The translations under genes and the position numbers were made by a program. Below the pieces are notes generated by a model. The model searched no databases. It was not told the origin of the DNA and saw only the letters and a program-made list of their open reading frames with translations. Shown piece by piece: positions 38,632 through 47,329 of a stretch of DNA of 64,000 nt. How positions within the stretch are numbered: position 1 is the first letter of the stretch; the number at the start of each line of letters is the position of its first letter. Origin of the DNA: CAXBNB01 sp040151475 (GTDB taxonomy: Bacteria; Bacteroidota; Bacteroidia; Cytophagales; Cyclobacteriaceae); the NCBI RefSeq assembly GCF_040151475.1, contig NZ_JBDKWG010000122.1, forward strand, positions 1-64,000. Direction: 5' to 3'.

Positions 38632-39996
38632 CTACAAACCATAAAGCGCATGTGCTACTGTAAAATAGACACCCAAACCGAGTAAATCGTTGGCAGTGGT
38701 GATAAAAGGCCCTGAAGCCAATGCCGGATTCACACCAAATTTATCCAACACCAACGGAGTAATGGTTCCCATAAAAGAAGCCAGCAGAACAACGCTAAAC
38801 AAAGCTATAGAGACAATACCCGCAATTGTTTGGTCAGAAGTAACAAAAATCACGATTCCGAAAACTATCAGTGCCAGTATGATTCCGTTCACTATAGCTA
38901 CAAAAAATACTTTGATCATCTTTTGAACCATCGTATCTTCAAAAGCATTTGGGTTAGCCAGACTCTGCACAACGATAGATGAAGATTGAATTCCTACGTT
39001 ACCACCCGTAGCGGTGATAAGTGGAATGAAAAATGCCATTATTGGAATTACTGAGATGTCGGTTTCAAAATTGGAAATAAACCATGCTCCAAGTAATCCG
39101 CCCACCAAACCGATCACCAACCAGGGAAGACGGGCTTTTGACAGCATCCATACACTATCATCTTCTTCCACGTCCGCAGTGATACCTGTCATGAGCTGCC
39201 GATTTTCTTCTGCCTGTTCCGTAATTACATCGATGATATCATCAAATGTAATTCTGCCTACCAATTTGCCTTTCACATTCACCACAGGGATAGCATCCAA
39301 GTCATATTTCTGCATTATGGCTGCCACTTCCTCTTCATCCACGAATGTTTCTACCGATACTACATCTTCATTGTAAATGTCTGCAATGCGGGTATTGTCA
39401 TCTGCAAGAATGATCTTTTTTAACGAAACTTTACCCAGCAGTACTCCAAGATTGTCCACCACATACACAGAGTATATTTGTTGTACGTTTTCAGCTTGCT
39501 TCCGTATTTCTTCTATGCACTGCTTTATGCTCCAATTCAAGTTGGCTTTAATAAGCTCTTTGGCCATCAATCCACCTGCTACGTCTTCATCGTATCGAAG
39601 GAGGTCGAGCAAGTTGGCAGACTTTTCTTCATTCTCAAGAGAAGCGATCACTTCTTCTCTGACATGAATATCCAAGTCCATCAAAATGTCTGCACCGTCA
39701 TCCGAATTCAGAATTTCAACGTATATGGCTATTTCTTCCGGAGAAAAATTATTTAGAAAATCCCGTCGGGTATCTTCATCCAGTTCACTAATGATCTCTG
39801 CCGAAACCTCAGGCTCTAATAAATCAATGACATACTTGGAATCCTCTGTTTCAAACTCATCCAACAACTCGGAAATATCTGCTGGTTTTACACCTTCAAG
39901 AATGGTTTTGATAAAATCATCCTCCTGAGCTTCAACAGCCTGTCCAAATCGTTCCAAAAATTCTTTGGAGAGTTCGAATTGTAGGTTTTCTATCAC
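38632..39996 (-). CDS. mgtE: Magnesium transporter MgtE
   Basis: The 454-residue protein has the MgtE layout: acidic N-domain (about residues 10-130), two CBS domains (about 135-260, with YSVYVVDNLGVLLGKVS and DLDAIPVVNVKGKLVGRIT) and five membrane helices in the last 170 residues, including PIMAFFIPLITATGGNVGIQ. It conducts Mg2+ into the cell and closes when the CBS part binds Mg2+. Its start overlaps the rsmA stop by 4 bases, so it is translated with rsmA. Confidence 0.96.
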   Translation of the reverse strand: MIENLQFELSKEFLERFGQAVEAQEDDFIKTILEGVKPADISELLDEFETEDSKYVIDLLEPEVSAEIISELDEDTRRDFLNNFSPEEIAIYVEILNSDDGADILMDLDIHVREEVIASLENEEKSANLLDLLRYDEDVAGGLMAKELIKANLNWSIKQCIEEIRKQAENVQQIYSVYVVDNLGVLLGKVSLKKIILADDNTRIADIYNEDVVSVETFVDEEEVAAIMQKYDLDAIPVVNVKGKLVGRITFDDIIDVITEQAEENRQLMTGITADVEEDDSVWMLSKARLPWLVIGLVGGLLGAWFISNFETDISVIPIMAFFIPLITATGGNVGIQSSSIVVQSLANPNAFEDTMVQKMIKVFFVAIVNGIILALIVFGIVIFVTSDQTIAGIVSIALFSVVLLASFMGTITPLVLDKFGVNPALASGPFITTANDLLGLGVYFTVAHALYGL

Positions 39997-40766
39997 TTGA
40001 TTTTGTTAGTAAGGTCAACGAAATCCTGAATACTAAGCTGTTCAGCCCTTTTATTCATAACTTCCAGACTTGTTATGTCTTCGGACAAATTTAGACCTTT
40101 TAAGGCATTGCGCAATGTTTTCCTCCGCTTTTGGAAACCCTCCTTAACTACCAGCCTAAACTGTTTTTCATCACAATCCAGCCGAACAACCTTATTGCGT
40201 CTAAGCCTGATTACAGCAGAGTTAACCTTTGGAGGGGGGTTAAATACCTCCGGACCGACAGTAAATAAATACTCTATATCGTAATACGCCTGTAAAAAAA
40301 CGCTCAAAATACCATAAGCCTTGGATCCGTGTTTTGATGCGATCCGTTCTGCCACTTCTTTTTGAATCATGCACACCACCTCTCCCACTTTTTCCTTTTC
40401 ATCTAAAACCTTAAAAAAGATTTGAGATGAAATATTGTAAGGGAAATTTCCAATAATAGAAAAACTTTTACTCTCAAATAAAACATCTGTATCCATTTTC
40501 AGAAAATCGCCATGTAGCACCTTACAGCCTTCCCCTACGTACTTTCTTTCTAAATATGCAATGGACTCTCTGTCAATATCCAGTAAAATCAGATTTGGTA
40601 TTTTTTCTTGAATAAGAAAATCTGAAAGTACTCCGGTACCCGGGCCTATTTCCAGTATATTCTCATTTTCTTTCTCCAGAGTCAACGCCGATACTATCCT
40701 TTCGGCAATAGTTAAATCCTTTAAAAAATGTTGTCCTAACTGCTTTTTGGGTCTGACACTGGTCAT
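39993..40766 (-). CDS. rsmA: 16S rRNA (adenine1518-N6/adenine1519-N6)-dimethyltransferase
   Basis: The 257-residue methyltransferase begins with KKQLGQHFLKD, has the SAM-binding EIGPGTGVLSDFLI and the catalytic NFPYNIS motif, all typical of RsmA/KsgA. It dimethylates two adenines near the 3' end of 16S rRNA. It is the first gene of a run rsmA-mgtE-dehydrogenase and is divergent from pdxA, with 107 bases between. Confidence 0.97.
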   Translation of the reverse strand: MTSVRPKKQLGQHFLKDLTIAERIVSALTLEKENENILEIGPGTGVLSDFLIQEKIPNLILLDIDRESIAYLERKYVGEGCKVLHGDFLKMDTDVLFESKSFSIIGNFPYNISSQIFFKVLDEKEKVGEVVCMIQKEVAERIASKHGSKAYGILSVFLQAYYDIEYLFTVGPEVFNPPPKVNSAVIRLRRNKVVRLDCDEKQFRLVVKEGFQKRRKTLRNALKGLNLSEDITSLEVMNKRAEQLSIQDFVDLTNKIK

Positions 40767-40873
40767 AGTATAATACTTTATAAAAATCGACTAAATTGCA
40801 CTCCAATAACCCATCAACTTTGATTTGGGGATAGTCACATTGCAAATAAAGGTAAATAGTTGCTGAAAGCTAC

Positions 40874-41902
40874 ATGGAAAAAGAATCTAAAAAGATCAAC
40901 TCAAAACCAATAATTGGCATAACCATAGGTGATCTAAACGGTATTGGTACTGAGGTCATTATTAAAGCTCTTGATAACAACAAAATATTGAATCAGGTTA
41001 CCCCTGTAATATACGGTTCTTCTAAAGTTATATCTTATTACAAAAAAGCACTTGATAATAATAATTTCAATTTCAATCAAATCAGCAAACTGGAAGACAT
41101 TCGTCATAAGAAAGTGAATGTACTCAATTGCTGGGATGATATGGTGGATATAAATCCAGGTGAGGTCAGTGCCAACGGCGGCAAATATGCTTTTATCGCT
41201 CTGGAGCAGGCCACCAGAGATGTAACATCCGGACATCTGGATGCCATCGTAACTGCTCCCATAAACAAACACAATATTCAAAGCGATGATTTTAATTTTC
41301 CAGGTCATACCGAATACCTCACAGATATAGTTGGAAAAAATGACAGCCTGATGTTTATGGTAAGCAATAGCTTGCGCATAGGTGTAGTAACAGGACATAT
41401 CGCACTCAAAGATGTGGCATCTTCAACCACAACAGAAAAAATTCAGTCCAAGCTTGATTTGATGATAAAGTCTCTCAAAAAAGATTTTGGAATCGTAAAG
41501 CCCAAGATTGCAGTTCTGGGGCTGAATCCCCATGCGGGAGAGAAAGGCTTGCTGGGGTCTGAGGAAGAAGAGGTTATCATCCCATTGATAGAAAATTATA
41601 AATCAAAAGGGCAGATAGTTTTAGGACCTTTTCCTGCTGATGGCTTCTTTGGAGCAGGACAGCACCATAAATTTGATGGCGTATTGGCCATGTACCACGA
41701 TCAGGGACTTATTCCATTTAAAGCACTGACATTTGAATCAGGAGTGAATTTTACAGCAGGGTTACCAATTGTCAGGACTTCACCGGATCACGGAACCGCC
41801 TTTGCCATAGCAGGCAAAGATCAGGCAAGTGGCAACTCCATGAGACAGGCAATTTATCTGGCTATGGATATTGCCAATCAAAGACGGGAATATCAAGACT
41901 AA
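40874..41902 (+). CDS. pdxA: 4-hydroxythreonine-4-phosphate dehydrogenase
   Basis: The 342-residue enzyme has the PdxA metal-binding His regions: FPGHTEYL, LNPHAGEKG and MYHDQGLIPFK, plus the start GITIGDLNGIGTEV. PdxA oxidises 4-phosphohydroxythreonine in the DXP-dependent pyridoxal phosphate pathway. It is divergent from rsmA. A phosphopantetheinyl transferase gene follows 12 bases after its stop. Confidence 0.97.
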   Translation: MEKESKKINSKPIIGITIGDLNGIGTEVIIKALDNNKILNQVTPVIYGSSKVISYYKKALDNNNFNFNQISKLEDIRHKKVNVLNCWDDMVDINPGEVSANGGKYAFIALEQATRDVTSGHLDAIVTAPINKHNIQSDDFNFPGHTEYLTDIVGKNDSLMFMVSNSLRIGVVTGHIALKDVASSTTTEKIQSKLDLMIKSLKKDFGIVKPKIAVLGLNPHAGEKGLLGSEEEEVIIPLIENYKSKGQIVLGPFPADGFFGAGQHHKFDGVLAMYHDQGLIPFKALTFESGVNFTAGLPIVRTSPDHGTAFAIAGKDQASGNSMRQAIYLAMDIANQRREYQD

Positions 41903-41914
41903 ACTAATTTTGGA

Positions 41915-42529
41915 TTGAATCCGGTATTCAGGAATATTTCAAATCATGCCGCTCTTGGTATCTGGTACGTGTCAGATTCGATAGAGGTACTTTACTCTCA
42001 ACTGGAAGAGAATGCTCCTGATGAAATTAAAAAATATCATCCTAATAAAAAAGTAGAGTTCTTAGCTTCAAGAATACTCATGAGGAAGCTCTGTGGTTTT
42101 TTGGAAGTGCCATACGAAGGAATGTGGAAAGACGACTGTGGCAAACCGTATTTGTTGAATAATGATCATCATATATCCATTTCCCACTCCTTCCCTTATG
42201 TGATTTGTATGCTGGACAAAAAGCATCCTTGTGGAATAGACATAGAAGCACCAAAAGACAAGTTATTAAGAATCAAACATAAATTCCTAAGTCAGACAGA
42301 ACAAGATCATGTGGCTCAGAATGTGGATTTGCTTTGTCAATACTGGTGTGCCAAAGAAGCTTTGTATAAACTTTATGGAAGAAAGAGGCTTTCGTTTTCA
42401 AAAAATATCAATATCAAATCGGTGGATAAAAATATACTCATTGGAAGTATTCATACAGATGGTCAATCGGACGAATATAAATTAGTGTCAGAATTAATAG
42501 GTGGTTACTATTTAGTTTACAGTATATGA
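41915..42529 (+). CDS. 4'-phosphopantetheinyl transferase (Sfp type), TTG start
   Basis: The 204-residue protein has the transferase motifs CGIDIEAP and WCAKEALYKLYG, with HHISISHS upstream. It attaches 4'-phosphopantetheine to carrier proteins. The only start between the pdxA stop and codon 36 is TTG at 41915; the next ATG would remove conserved N-terminal sequence, so a TTG start is the best reading. It likely shares a transcript with pdxA. Confidence 0.9.
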   Translation: MNPVFRNISNHAALGIWYVSDSIEVLYSQLEENAPDEIKKYHPNKKVEFLASRILMRKLCGFLEVPYEGMWKDDCGKPYLLNNDHHISISHSFPYVICMLDKKHPCGIDIEAPKDKLLRIKHKFLSQTEQDHVAQNVDLLCQYWCAKEALYKLYGRKRLSFSKNINIKSVDKNILIGSIHTDGQSDEYKLVSELIGGYYLVYSI

Positions 42530-42602
42530 TTTTTAATTTAAAAACTTGTATTTTTCTTATACATTAAGTATTATTACTTGCATTCTTTATAAGCAATCGA
42601 AC

Positions 42603-43199
42603 ATGTTATTACGTTATTTTCTAGTCATTTTGGTATTAACAATTAGTTGCCTTGATTCTTATGGTCAAAAAGTAGAAAACATTCCTGACTTTTCATTGAA
42701 AGACGTAGTTTCAGGAAAATCCATTCCTTTTTATAGTTACAAAAAGAGCAAGGCCATTGTAGTGATCTTCACATGCAACTATTGTCCGTATTCCAAGCTG
42801 TACGAGCAACGAATTGCAGATTTAGCAAATGAATACACCCCAAAAAATGTTACCTTCATGTTGATCAACTCCAACAATTCCTCCCTGAGTAAGGATGAGA
42901 CCATCGAAAATATGGTCAAAAAAGCCAAAGAAAGCAAGTTTAATATTCCTTATTTTGCGGACAAGCAACTGGTGGCTAAAAAAATCTTCCAGGCAGAAAA
43001 AACCCCGGAAGCTTTTGTAGTGACTGATGTGAAAGGCACTTTGTCTGTTGTTTATAGAGGTGCTATTGATGACAACCCTCAGTCACCTCAAGAAGTAGAA
43101 AATAACTACATCAAAATGGCTTTAAACAACCTGCTTGCAAACAAAGTTTCCCCAGTGACCTTCAACAGACCAACAGGGTGTCGTATCAAAACTGAATAA
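42603..43199 (+). CDS. Exported thioredoxin-like redoxin
   Basis: The start was set at the ATG 42603, which gives the signal peptide MLLRYFLVILVLTISCLDSY ending in GQ; an upstream TTG frame is unlikely. The mature part is a redoxin/TlpA-like thioredoxin fold with FTCNYCPYSK as its CxxC active site and the cis-Pro region KTPEAFVVT. It should act in the periplasm, on thiol-disulfide exchange. A terminator follows 8 bases after the stop. Confidence 0.88.
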   Translation: MLLRYFLVILVLTISCLDSYGQKVENIPDFSLKDVVSGKSIPFYSYKKSKAIVVIFTCNYCPYSKLYEQRIADLANEYTPKNVTFMLINSNNSSLSKDETIENMVKKAKESKFNIPYFADKQLVAKKIFQAEKTPEAFVVTDVKGTLSVVYRGAIDDNPQSPQEVENNYIKMALNNLLANKVSPVTFNRPTGCRIKTE

Positions 43200-43206
43200 C
43201 TCATTC

Positions 43207-43241
43207 AAGCTTTACCAAACTCAGAAAGTATGGTAAAGCTT
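43207..43241. terminator. Shared terminator between redoxin and uspA-like gene
   Basis: A perfect 11-bp stem (AAGCTTTACCA with TGGTAAAGCTT) closes a 13-base loop; T-rich runs follow on the plus strand. It sits between two convergent genes and may serve both. Confidence 0.8.
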
Positions 43242-43258
43242 TATTTTTCTTTTCTTTG

Positions 43259-44098
43259 TTATTTGATGGCTTTTGTCCAAATCGGTCTCGGTGCATGATT
43301 GATTACATCTTTGGATACATGGCCTGCCAGCCAGTGAAGTAAACCATGTCTGTCGTGAGTACCCATAGCAATCATATCAGCATCTATGTCTGCAGCAAAT
43401 CCCATGATAGCTTCTGCTTCATCTACATAGCGAACCACATTCACTGTGAAATTCTCAAGTTTCACATGTAAGGCAAATTTTTTGATTCTCTCCTCAACTT
43501 CATCCTCCCTCAGCCAGGTAGAATCATACACTTTAACAATATGGATTTTAGCTCCATAATGTTTCTGCATGAGTTTTAGTTCGTCTATAACCTGAACCTG
43601 ATCATCATTCAGATCAGTTGCAAACACGATATTCTTTACACTGGACAAATCTCTAAATTGTTTTACAGTAATTACCGGACAACTGGCATGGCGTACCACT
43701 TTATCAGTTACTGATCCAACAAGAATCTCCTGCAATCCACTTGAGCCTTTGGTTCCCATCAGGATAAGACTGCTTTTGTGCATCGTAATGTGTTCAATAA
43801 TGGATTTGTAGGTGTTGCCCATATCCACCTTATAAGAAATATTTATGTCCTTAAATTTTGGATCATCAACAATCGCTTGCAACTTCTCTTTGGTCTTTTC
43901 TATCAACTTGAGAATATACAAATTTTCCATAGGATCATAGTGACTTTCACCTACTGTTTCAAATGCATTGTAATGAGGGTCTTCAACAACATGGAGCAAC
44001 AATATATCTGAATTTGTATCTGTGGCCAGTGAATGTGCAGTCAATAATGCATTATTTGCTTCTTCGGAAAAATCGATAGGAACTAGAATACGTTTCAT
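43259..44098 (-). CDS. Tandem universal stress protein (UspA family)
   Basis: The start was set at the ATG 44096-44098, so the protein begins MKRILVPIDFSEEANNAL, as usual for UspA. It has two Usp domains in 279 residues; the first carries GTKGSSGLQEILVGSVTDKV with the nucleotide-binding G-x2-G-x9-G[S/T] pattern, the second a weaker version near the end (MGTHDRHGLLHWLAGHVS). Such proteins bind ATP and act in stress survival; specific partners are unknown. Confidence 0.92.
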   Translation of the reverse strand: MKRILVPIDFSEEANNALLTAHSLATDTNSDILLLHVVEDPHYNAFETVGESHYDPMENLYILKLIEKTKEKLQAIVDDPKFKDINISYKVDMGNTYKSIIEHITMHKSSLILMGTKGSSGLQEILVGSVTDKVVRHASCPVITVKQFRDLSSVKNIVFATDLNDDQVQVIDELKLMQKHYGAKIHIVKVYDSTWLREDEVEERIKKFALHVKLENFTVNVVRYVDEAEAIMGFAADIDADMIAMGTHDRHGLLHWLAGHVSKDVINHAPRPIWTKAIK

Positions 44099-44355
44099 GG
44101 TTTTTATTTTTATATGTAATGTAGTATCACGCAATTACAGTTTTTTTTTACAACTCATTCTTAGTTTTTTTTGCAAAAAATTATATGTAGTAAAAATAGA
44201 AGGGCTTCTGGAAATGCAAAATGACAAAATTATTGATTATCGATGACATTTATCAATATCCCCTTTTTTCGTAAATTAATCTTTTTTTTATTTTTTCTTA
44301 AAATAAAATTATTGAATCTTCGTACTGTTTTCCTTTAATGGAGAAAATATCTCTT

Positions 44356-45453
44356 ATGAATAAGCAACATATCTTCAAAAGCCTATCGCTTTTAATTCTA
44401 ACCCTCGCAGGACTATTTTTCAGTGGGTGTGGAGGTACGAAAGAAAAAAAAGAAAGCCTCATTATCAGAAAGCTATCAAAAGTCACTTCTCCTAAAAATG
44501 GGTCGAAAGTGGTAATCAATGAGTCAATAAATTTCCAAATTTCCGTTTCTCAGGACACTGTAAAAATAGATTCGTTTTTTGTCAAAATTGGTACAGAACT
44601 ACTCTATAATTCCAATCAAAACAGTTTGGCTAGTTCTTCCTTTTCAAAAACTGGGAAACATCATTTATCATATACGGTTTTTCTAAATAATGGAAGCAAA
44701 GAAGTCCATAGCCAACAACTTTCCTTTCTTTCGGATGTTGAACCAACAAAATACTCGTATAGAAAAATTAACACCTACACACACGATCCGGATGCTTACA
44801 TTCAAGGCCTTTTTTACGAAAACGGATACTTCTACGAAAGCACAGGACACAGAGGGGAATCTTCCTTGCGAAAAGTGGAAATAGCTACAGGAAACGTTTT
44901 ACAGAAAATTGATCTGGACGAAGAGTTTTTCGGAGAGGGGATTACTCCTTACAAAAACCAAATATTCATGCTCACATGGGAATCCCGAAAAGGATTTGTT
45001 TTTGATAAAAATGATTTTTCTGAAGTGAGGCAGTTCAATTATCCGACAGAAGGCTGGGGAATTACTACCATAGGCGACTCACTGGTGATGAGTGATGGTA
45101 CTGAAAATTTATATTTTATAGACCCATCCTCATTTACCGAAATTGGTCGGATACAGGTCTATAACCAAGCCAAATCAATAGAAGGGCTCAACGAGCTTGA
45201 ATACATCAATGGTGATATTTATGCCAACATATACCAAACCGATAATATTGCGATAATAGATCCAACTAGTGGAAAGGTAAAGGGCATTATCAATCTGGCA
45301 GGAATTTTTAATAAAGAAAACTATGGACGCAGGTCGGAGGTGCTTAACGGTATCGCTTATGACCCTGAAGGCGACCGCCTGTTTGTAACTGGCAAATTCT
45401 GGCCAAAAATGTATGAAATAGATTTAGTACCTTTTCAGGAACCAACTATATAA
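44356..45453 (+). CDS. Glutaminyl-peptide cyclotransferase-like lipoprotein
   Basis: The start is taken as the ATG at 44356, which gives a lipoprotein signal (MNKQHIFKSLSLLILTLAGL followed by FFSGC) behind a GGAGAAAA stretch; an ATG at 44338 adds six codons. After an Ig-like linker (about residues 30-130) comes the glutamine cyclotransferase five-bladed propeller with HDPDAYIQGLFYENGYFYES, EGWGITT and LNELEYINGDIYANI. It would convert N-terminal Gln of exported proteins to pyroglutamate, which fits a type IX secretion organism. SCP2 and DinB genes follow 6 and 10 bases on, forming an operon. Confidence 0.9.
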   Translation: MNKQHIFKSLSLLILTLAGLFFSGCGGTKEKKESLIIRKLSKVTSPKNGSKVVINESINFQISVSQDTVKIDSFFVKIGTELLYNSNQNSLASSSFSKTGKHHLSYTVFLNNGSKEVHSQQLSFLSDVEPTKYSYRKINTYTHDPDAYIQGLFYENGYFYESTGHRGESSLRKVEIATGNVLQKIDLDEEFFGEGITPYKNQIFMLTWESRKGFVFDKNDFSEVRQFNYPTEGWGITTIGDSLVMSDGTENLYFIDPSSFTEIGRIQVYNQAKSIEGLNELEYINGDIYANIYQTDNIAIIDPTSGKVKGIINLAGIFNKENYGRRSEVLNGIAYDPEGDRLFVTGKFWPKMYEIDLVPFQEPTI

Positions 45454-45459
45454 CCCGAT

Positions 45460-45756
45460 ATGAGTTTAGACAACATGACCAACAAAGTAAAGACCTTAGC
45501 CGCCACTAAAGGTGGTGCCATTAAGTCAAAAATTAAATTTCAATTTGATGAAGGGTGTATTTACCTTGACGATACGATATCACCCACAGTAGTATCGAAT
45601 GAAGACAGTGCAGCTGATTGCACTGTAAAAGTCAGCCTTTCAAATTTTGAAAAACTAATCAATGGCGATATGAACGCCATGGGCGCATTTATGATGGGAA
45701 AGCTAAAAGTAGAGGGAGACATGTCTGTGGCTATGAAACTTTCGTCTTTGTTTTAA
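45460..45756 (+). CDS. SCP2 sterol-binding domain protein
   Basis: The 98-residue protein is a single SCP2 domain, recognised by DCTVKVSLSNFEKLINGDMN and GKLKVEGDMSVAMKLSSLF. SCP2 domains hold a hydrophobic ligand, such as a fatty acyl chain, in a tunnel. It has no signal peptide, so it is cytoplasmic. It lies 6 bases after the glutaminyl cyclase gene and 10 bases before the DinB gene. Confidence 0.92.
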   Translation: MSLDNMTNKVKTLAATKGGAIKSKIKFQFDEGCIYLDDTISPTVVSNEDSAADCTVKVSLSNFEKLINGDMNAMGAFMMGKLKVEGDMSVAMKLSSLF

Positions 45757-45766
45757 ACATACTCTC

Positions 45767-46309
45767 ATGGAGGCACAAGAGCTAGAAAAGTTAAGGTATC
45801 CGATAGGTAAATTTTTAAAATCGGAATCAGTTTCATCAGAAGATATCAAAAGATATATCCAAACCATTGAAGGCTTCCCCGACAAGCTGATTCATGCTGT
45901 ATTTGGGCTCTTTGACGAGCAGCTAGATACTCAATACCGACCAGAAGGCTGGACAATCAGGCAGGTAGTGCACCATTTGGCTGATAGTCATATAAATAGT
46001 TATGTGCGGTTTAAATGGGCATTAACAGAGGACAATCCTACTATCAAAGCTTATGATGAAGTGCAATGGGCAGAACTGAAAGATGCCTCTTCTGCTCCTG
46101 TCGAAGTATCGCTTAAACTACTGGAAGCTTTACACCGTCGTTGGACGATGATGCTTAAAAATCTTACTCAGGAAGATTTTCAAAGAAAATTTGTACATCC
46201 GGAAACCAAAAGGGAAATAAGTCTTGAGACAAATCTTGCTTTATATGCCTGGCACTGTAACCACCACCTGGCACACATCGTCAATTTGAAGCAGAGCAAA
46301 GGCTGGTAA
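45767..46309 (+). CDS. DinB/YfiT-family metal-dependent protein, possible bacillithiol S-transferase
   Basis: The 180-residue four-helix protein has the three-His pattern of the YfiT/DinB group: VVHHLADSHINSYVRFKWAL and the C-terminal YAWHCNHHLAHI. YfiT-type members of this family act as thiol transferases, for example BstA, which joins bacillithiol to electrophiles. The presence of bshA in this window supports that role, but it is an inference. It is last in an operon with the cyclase and SCP2 genes. Confidence 0.88.
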   Translation: MEAQELEKLRYPIGKFLKSESVSSEDIKRYIQTIEGFPDKLIHAVFGLFDEQLDTQYRPEGWTIRQVVHHLADSHINSYVRFKWALTEDNPTIKAYDEVQWAELKDASSAPVEVSLKLLEALHRRWTMMLKNLTQEDFQRKFVHPETKREISLETNLALYAWHCNHHLAHIVNLKQSKGW

Positions 46310-46430
46310 TATTTTTTGCCCTATGTGTAGGCTAAAAATTAACAAATAATGAAGTTTTAGTGATGGGTTTCTACGACAGTGAATTTCTGTTTAATGTTGT
46401 ACCAATCAATCTGAAATAAACTTTCTGATA

Positions 46431-47258
46431 ATGAAAAAAGATTCACTTTTAATACTACTCTTAATCGCCACCCTGATCGGTGCATGTCAAAACAATACAA
46501 AGCCGCTTATTTTCTCTGCTATCGGAGATGTGCCGTATTCAAAGGAAGTAGAGATGGAACTGGAGGAAAATATCAAAATTCACAATGCAAAGTTCCAATC
46601 GTCTTTTCTCATTCATCTGGGCGATATCAAACCCGGTAAATTGCCATGCGAAGAGGAAATATATGCCAATGTATCCAGTCTTTTGAAAAGATTTGAAACT
46701 CCTGTTTACATTATTCCCGGAGATAATGAATTCAACGACTGTGACAATACCAGCGAAGCTTTTTCTCTCTGGGAAAAGTACTTTATGCATTTTCATGAAA
46801 ACTGGCAAGTGCCATGGAAAACAGAATACCAGCCAGAAAGGAAAGAGAATTTTACCTGGGTAGAGCAAGACGTGCTCTTTGTAGGATTAAACCTGGTAGG
46901 TGGATCGGTGCATGACTCCACAGAGTGGGACAGCAGGTTGAAAGCCAATGCAGATTGGATAGAAAGTCTGATTCAAAAAAACAACAAGGTACTCAATGCT
47001 TTGGTGGCGTTTGGACATGCCAATATGGACAAGACAGAAAAGTTTAAGGTGTTTGTGGAAAAATTCAGGTCTATTGCCGCATCTTTTCAAAAACCCATAC
47101 TCTACCTTCAGGGTGATGGTCATGTGTGGATTCACGACCAGCCATGGAAAGAGCAGAACATACAAAGGGTACAAGTCGATGCAGGAGCCAGAATACTACA
47201 AGTAGAAATAGACACCAAACAGGAGAATCCTTTTATTTTTACTAAATGGAGTAATTAA
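46431..47258 (+). CDS. Metallophosphatase-type lipoprotein
   Basis: The 275-residue protein has a lipoprotein signal (LLLIATLIGAC) and calcineurin-like phosphoesterase motifs: FSAIGDVPYSKE, HLGDIKPG, PGDNEFNDC, FGHANMD and GDGHVW. A two-metal phosphoesterase is expected, lipid-anchored outside the cytoplasm. The substrate is unknown. It stands alone, with 120 bases after DinB. Confidence 0.9.
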   Translation: MKKDSLLILLLIATLIGACQNNTKPLIFSAIGDVPYSKEVEMELEENIKIHNAKFQSSFLIHLGDIKPGKLPCEEEIYANVSSLLKRFETPVYIIPGDNEFNDCDNTSEAFSLWEKYFMHFHENWQVPWKTEYQPERKENFTWVEQDVLFVGLNLVGGSVHDSTEWDSRLKANADWIESLIQKNNKVLNALVAFGHANMDKTEKFKVFVEKFRSIAASFQKPILYLQGDGHVWIHDQPWKEQNIQRVQVDAGARILQVEIDTKQENPFIFTKWSN

Positions 47259-47329
47259 GTGACTTATAGAACCGCTCCAAACCTAAGTAATCAGGATGTT
47301 TCCGTTTTCCTTATATATCCCTTTAAATC

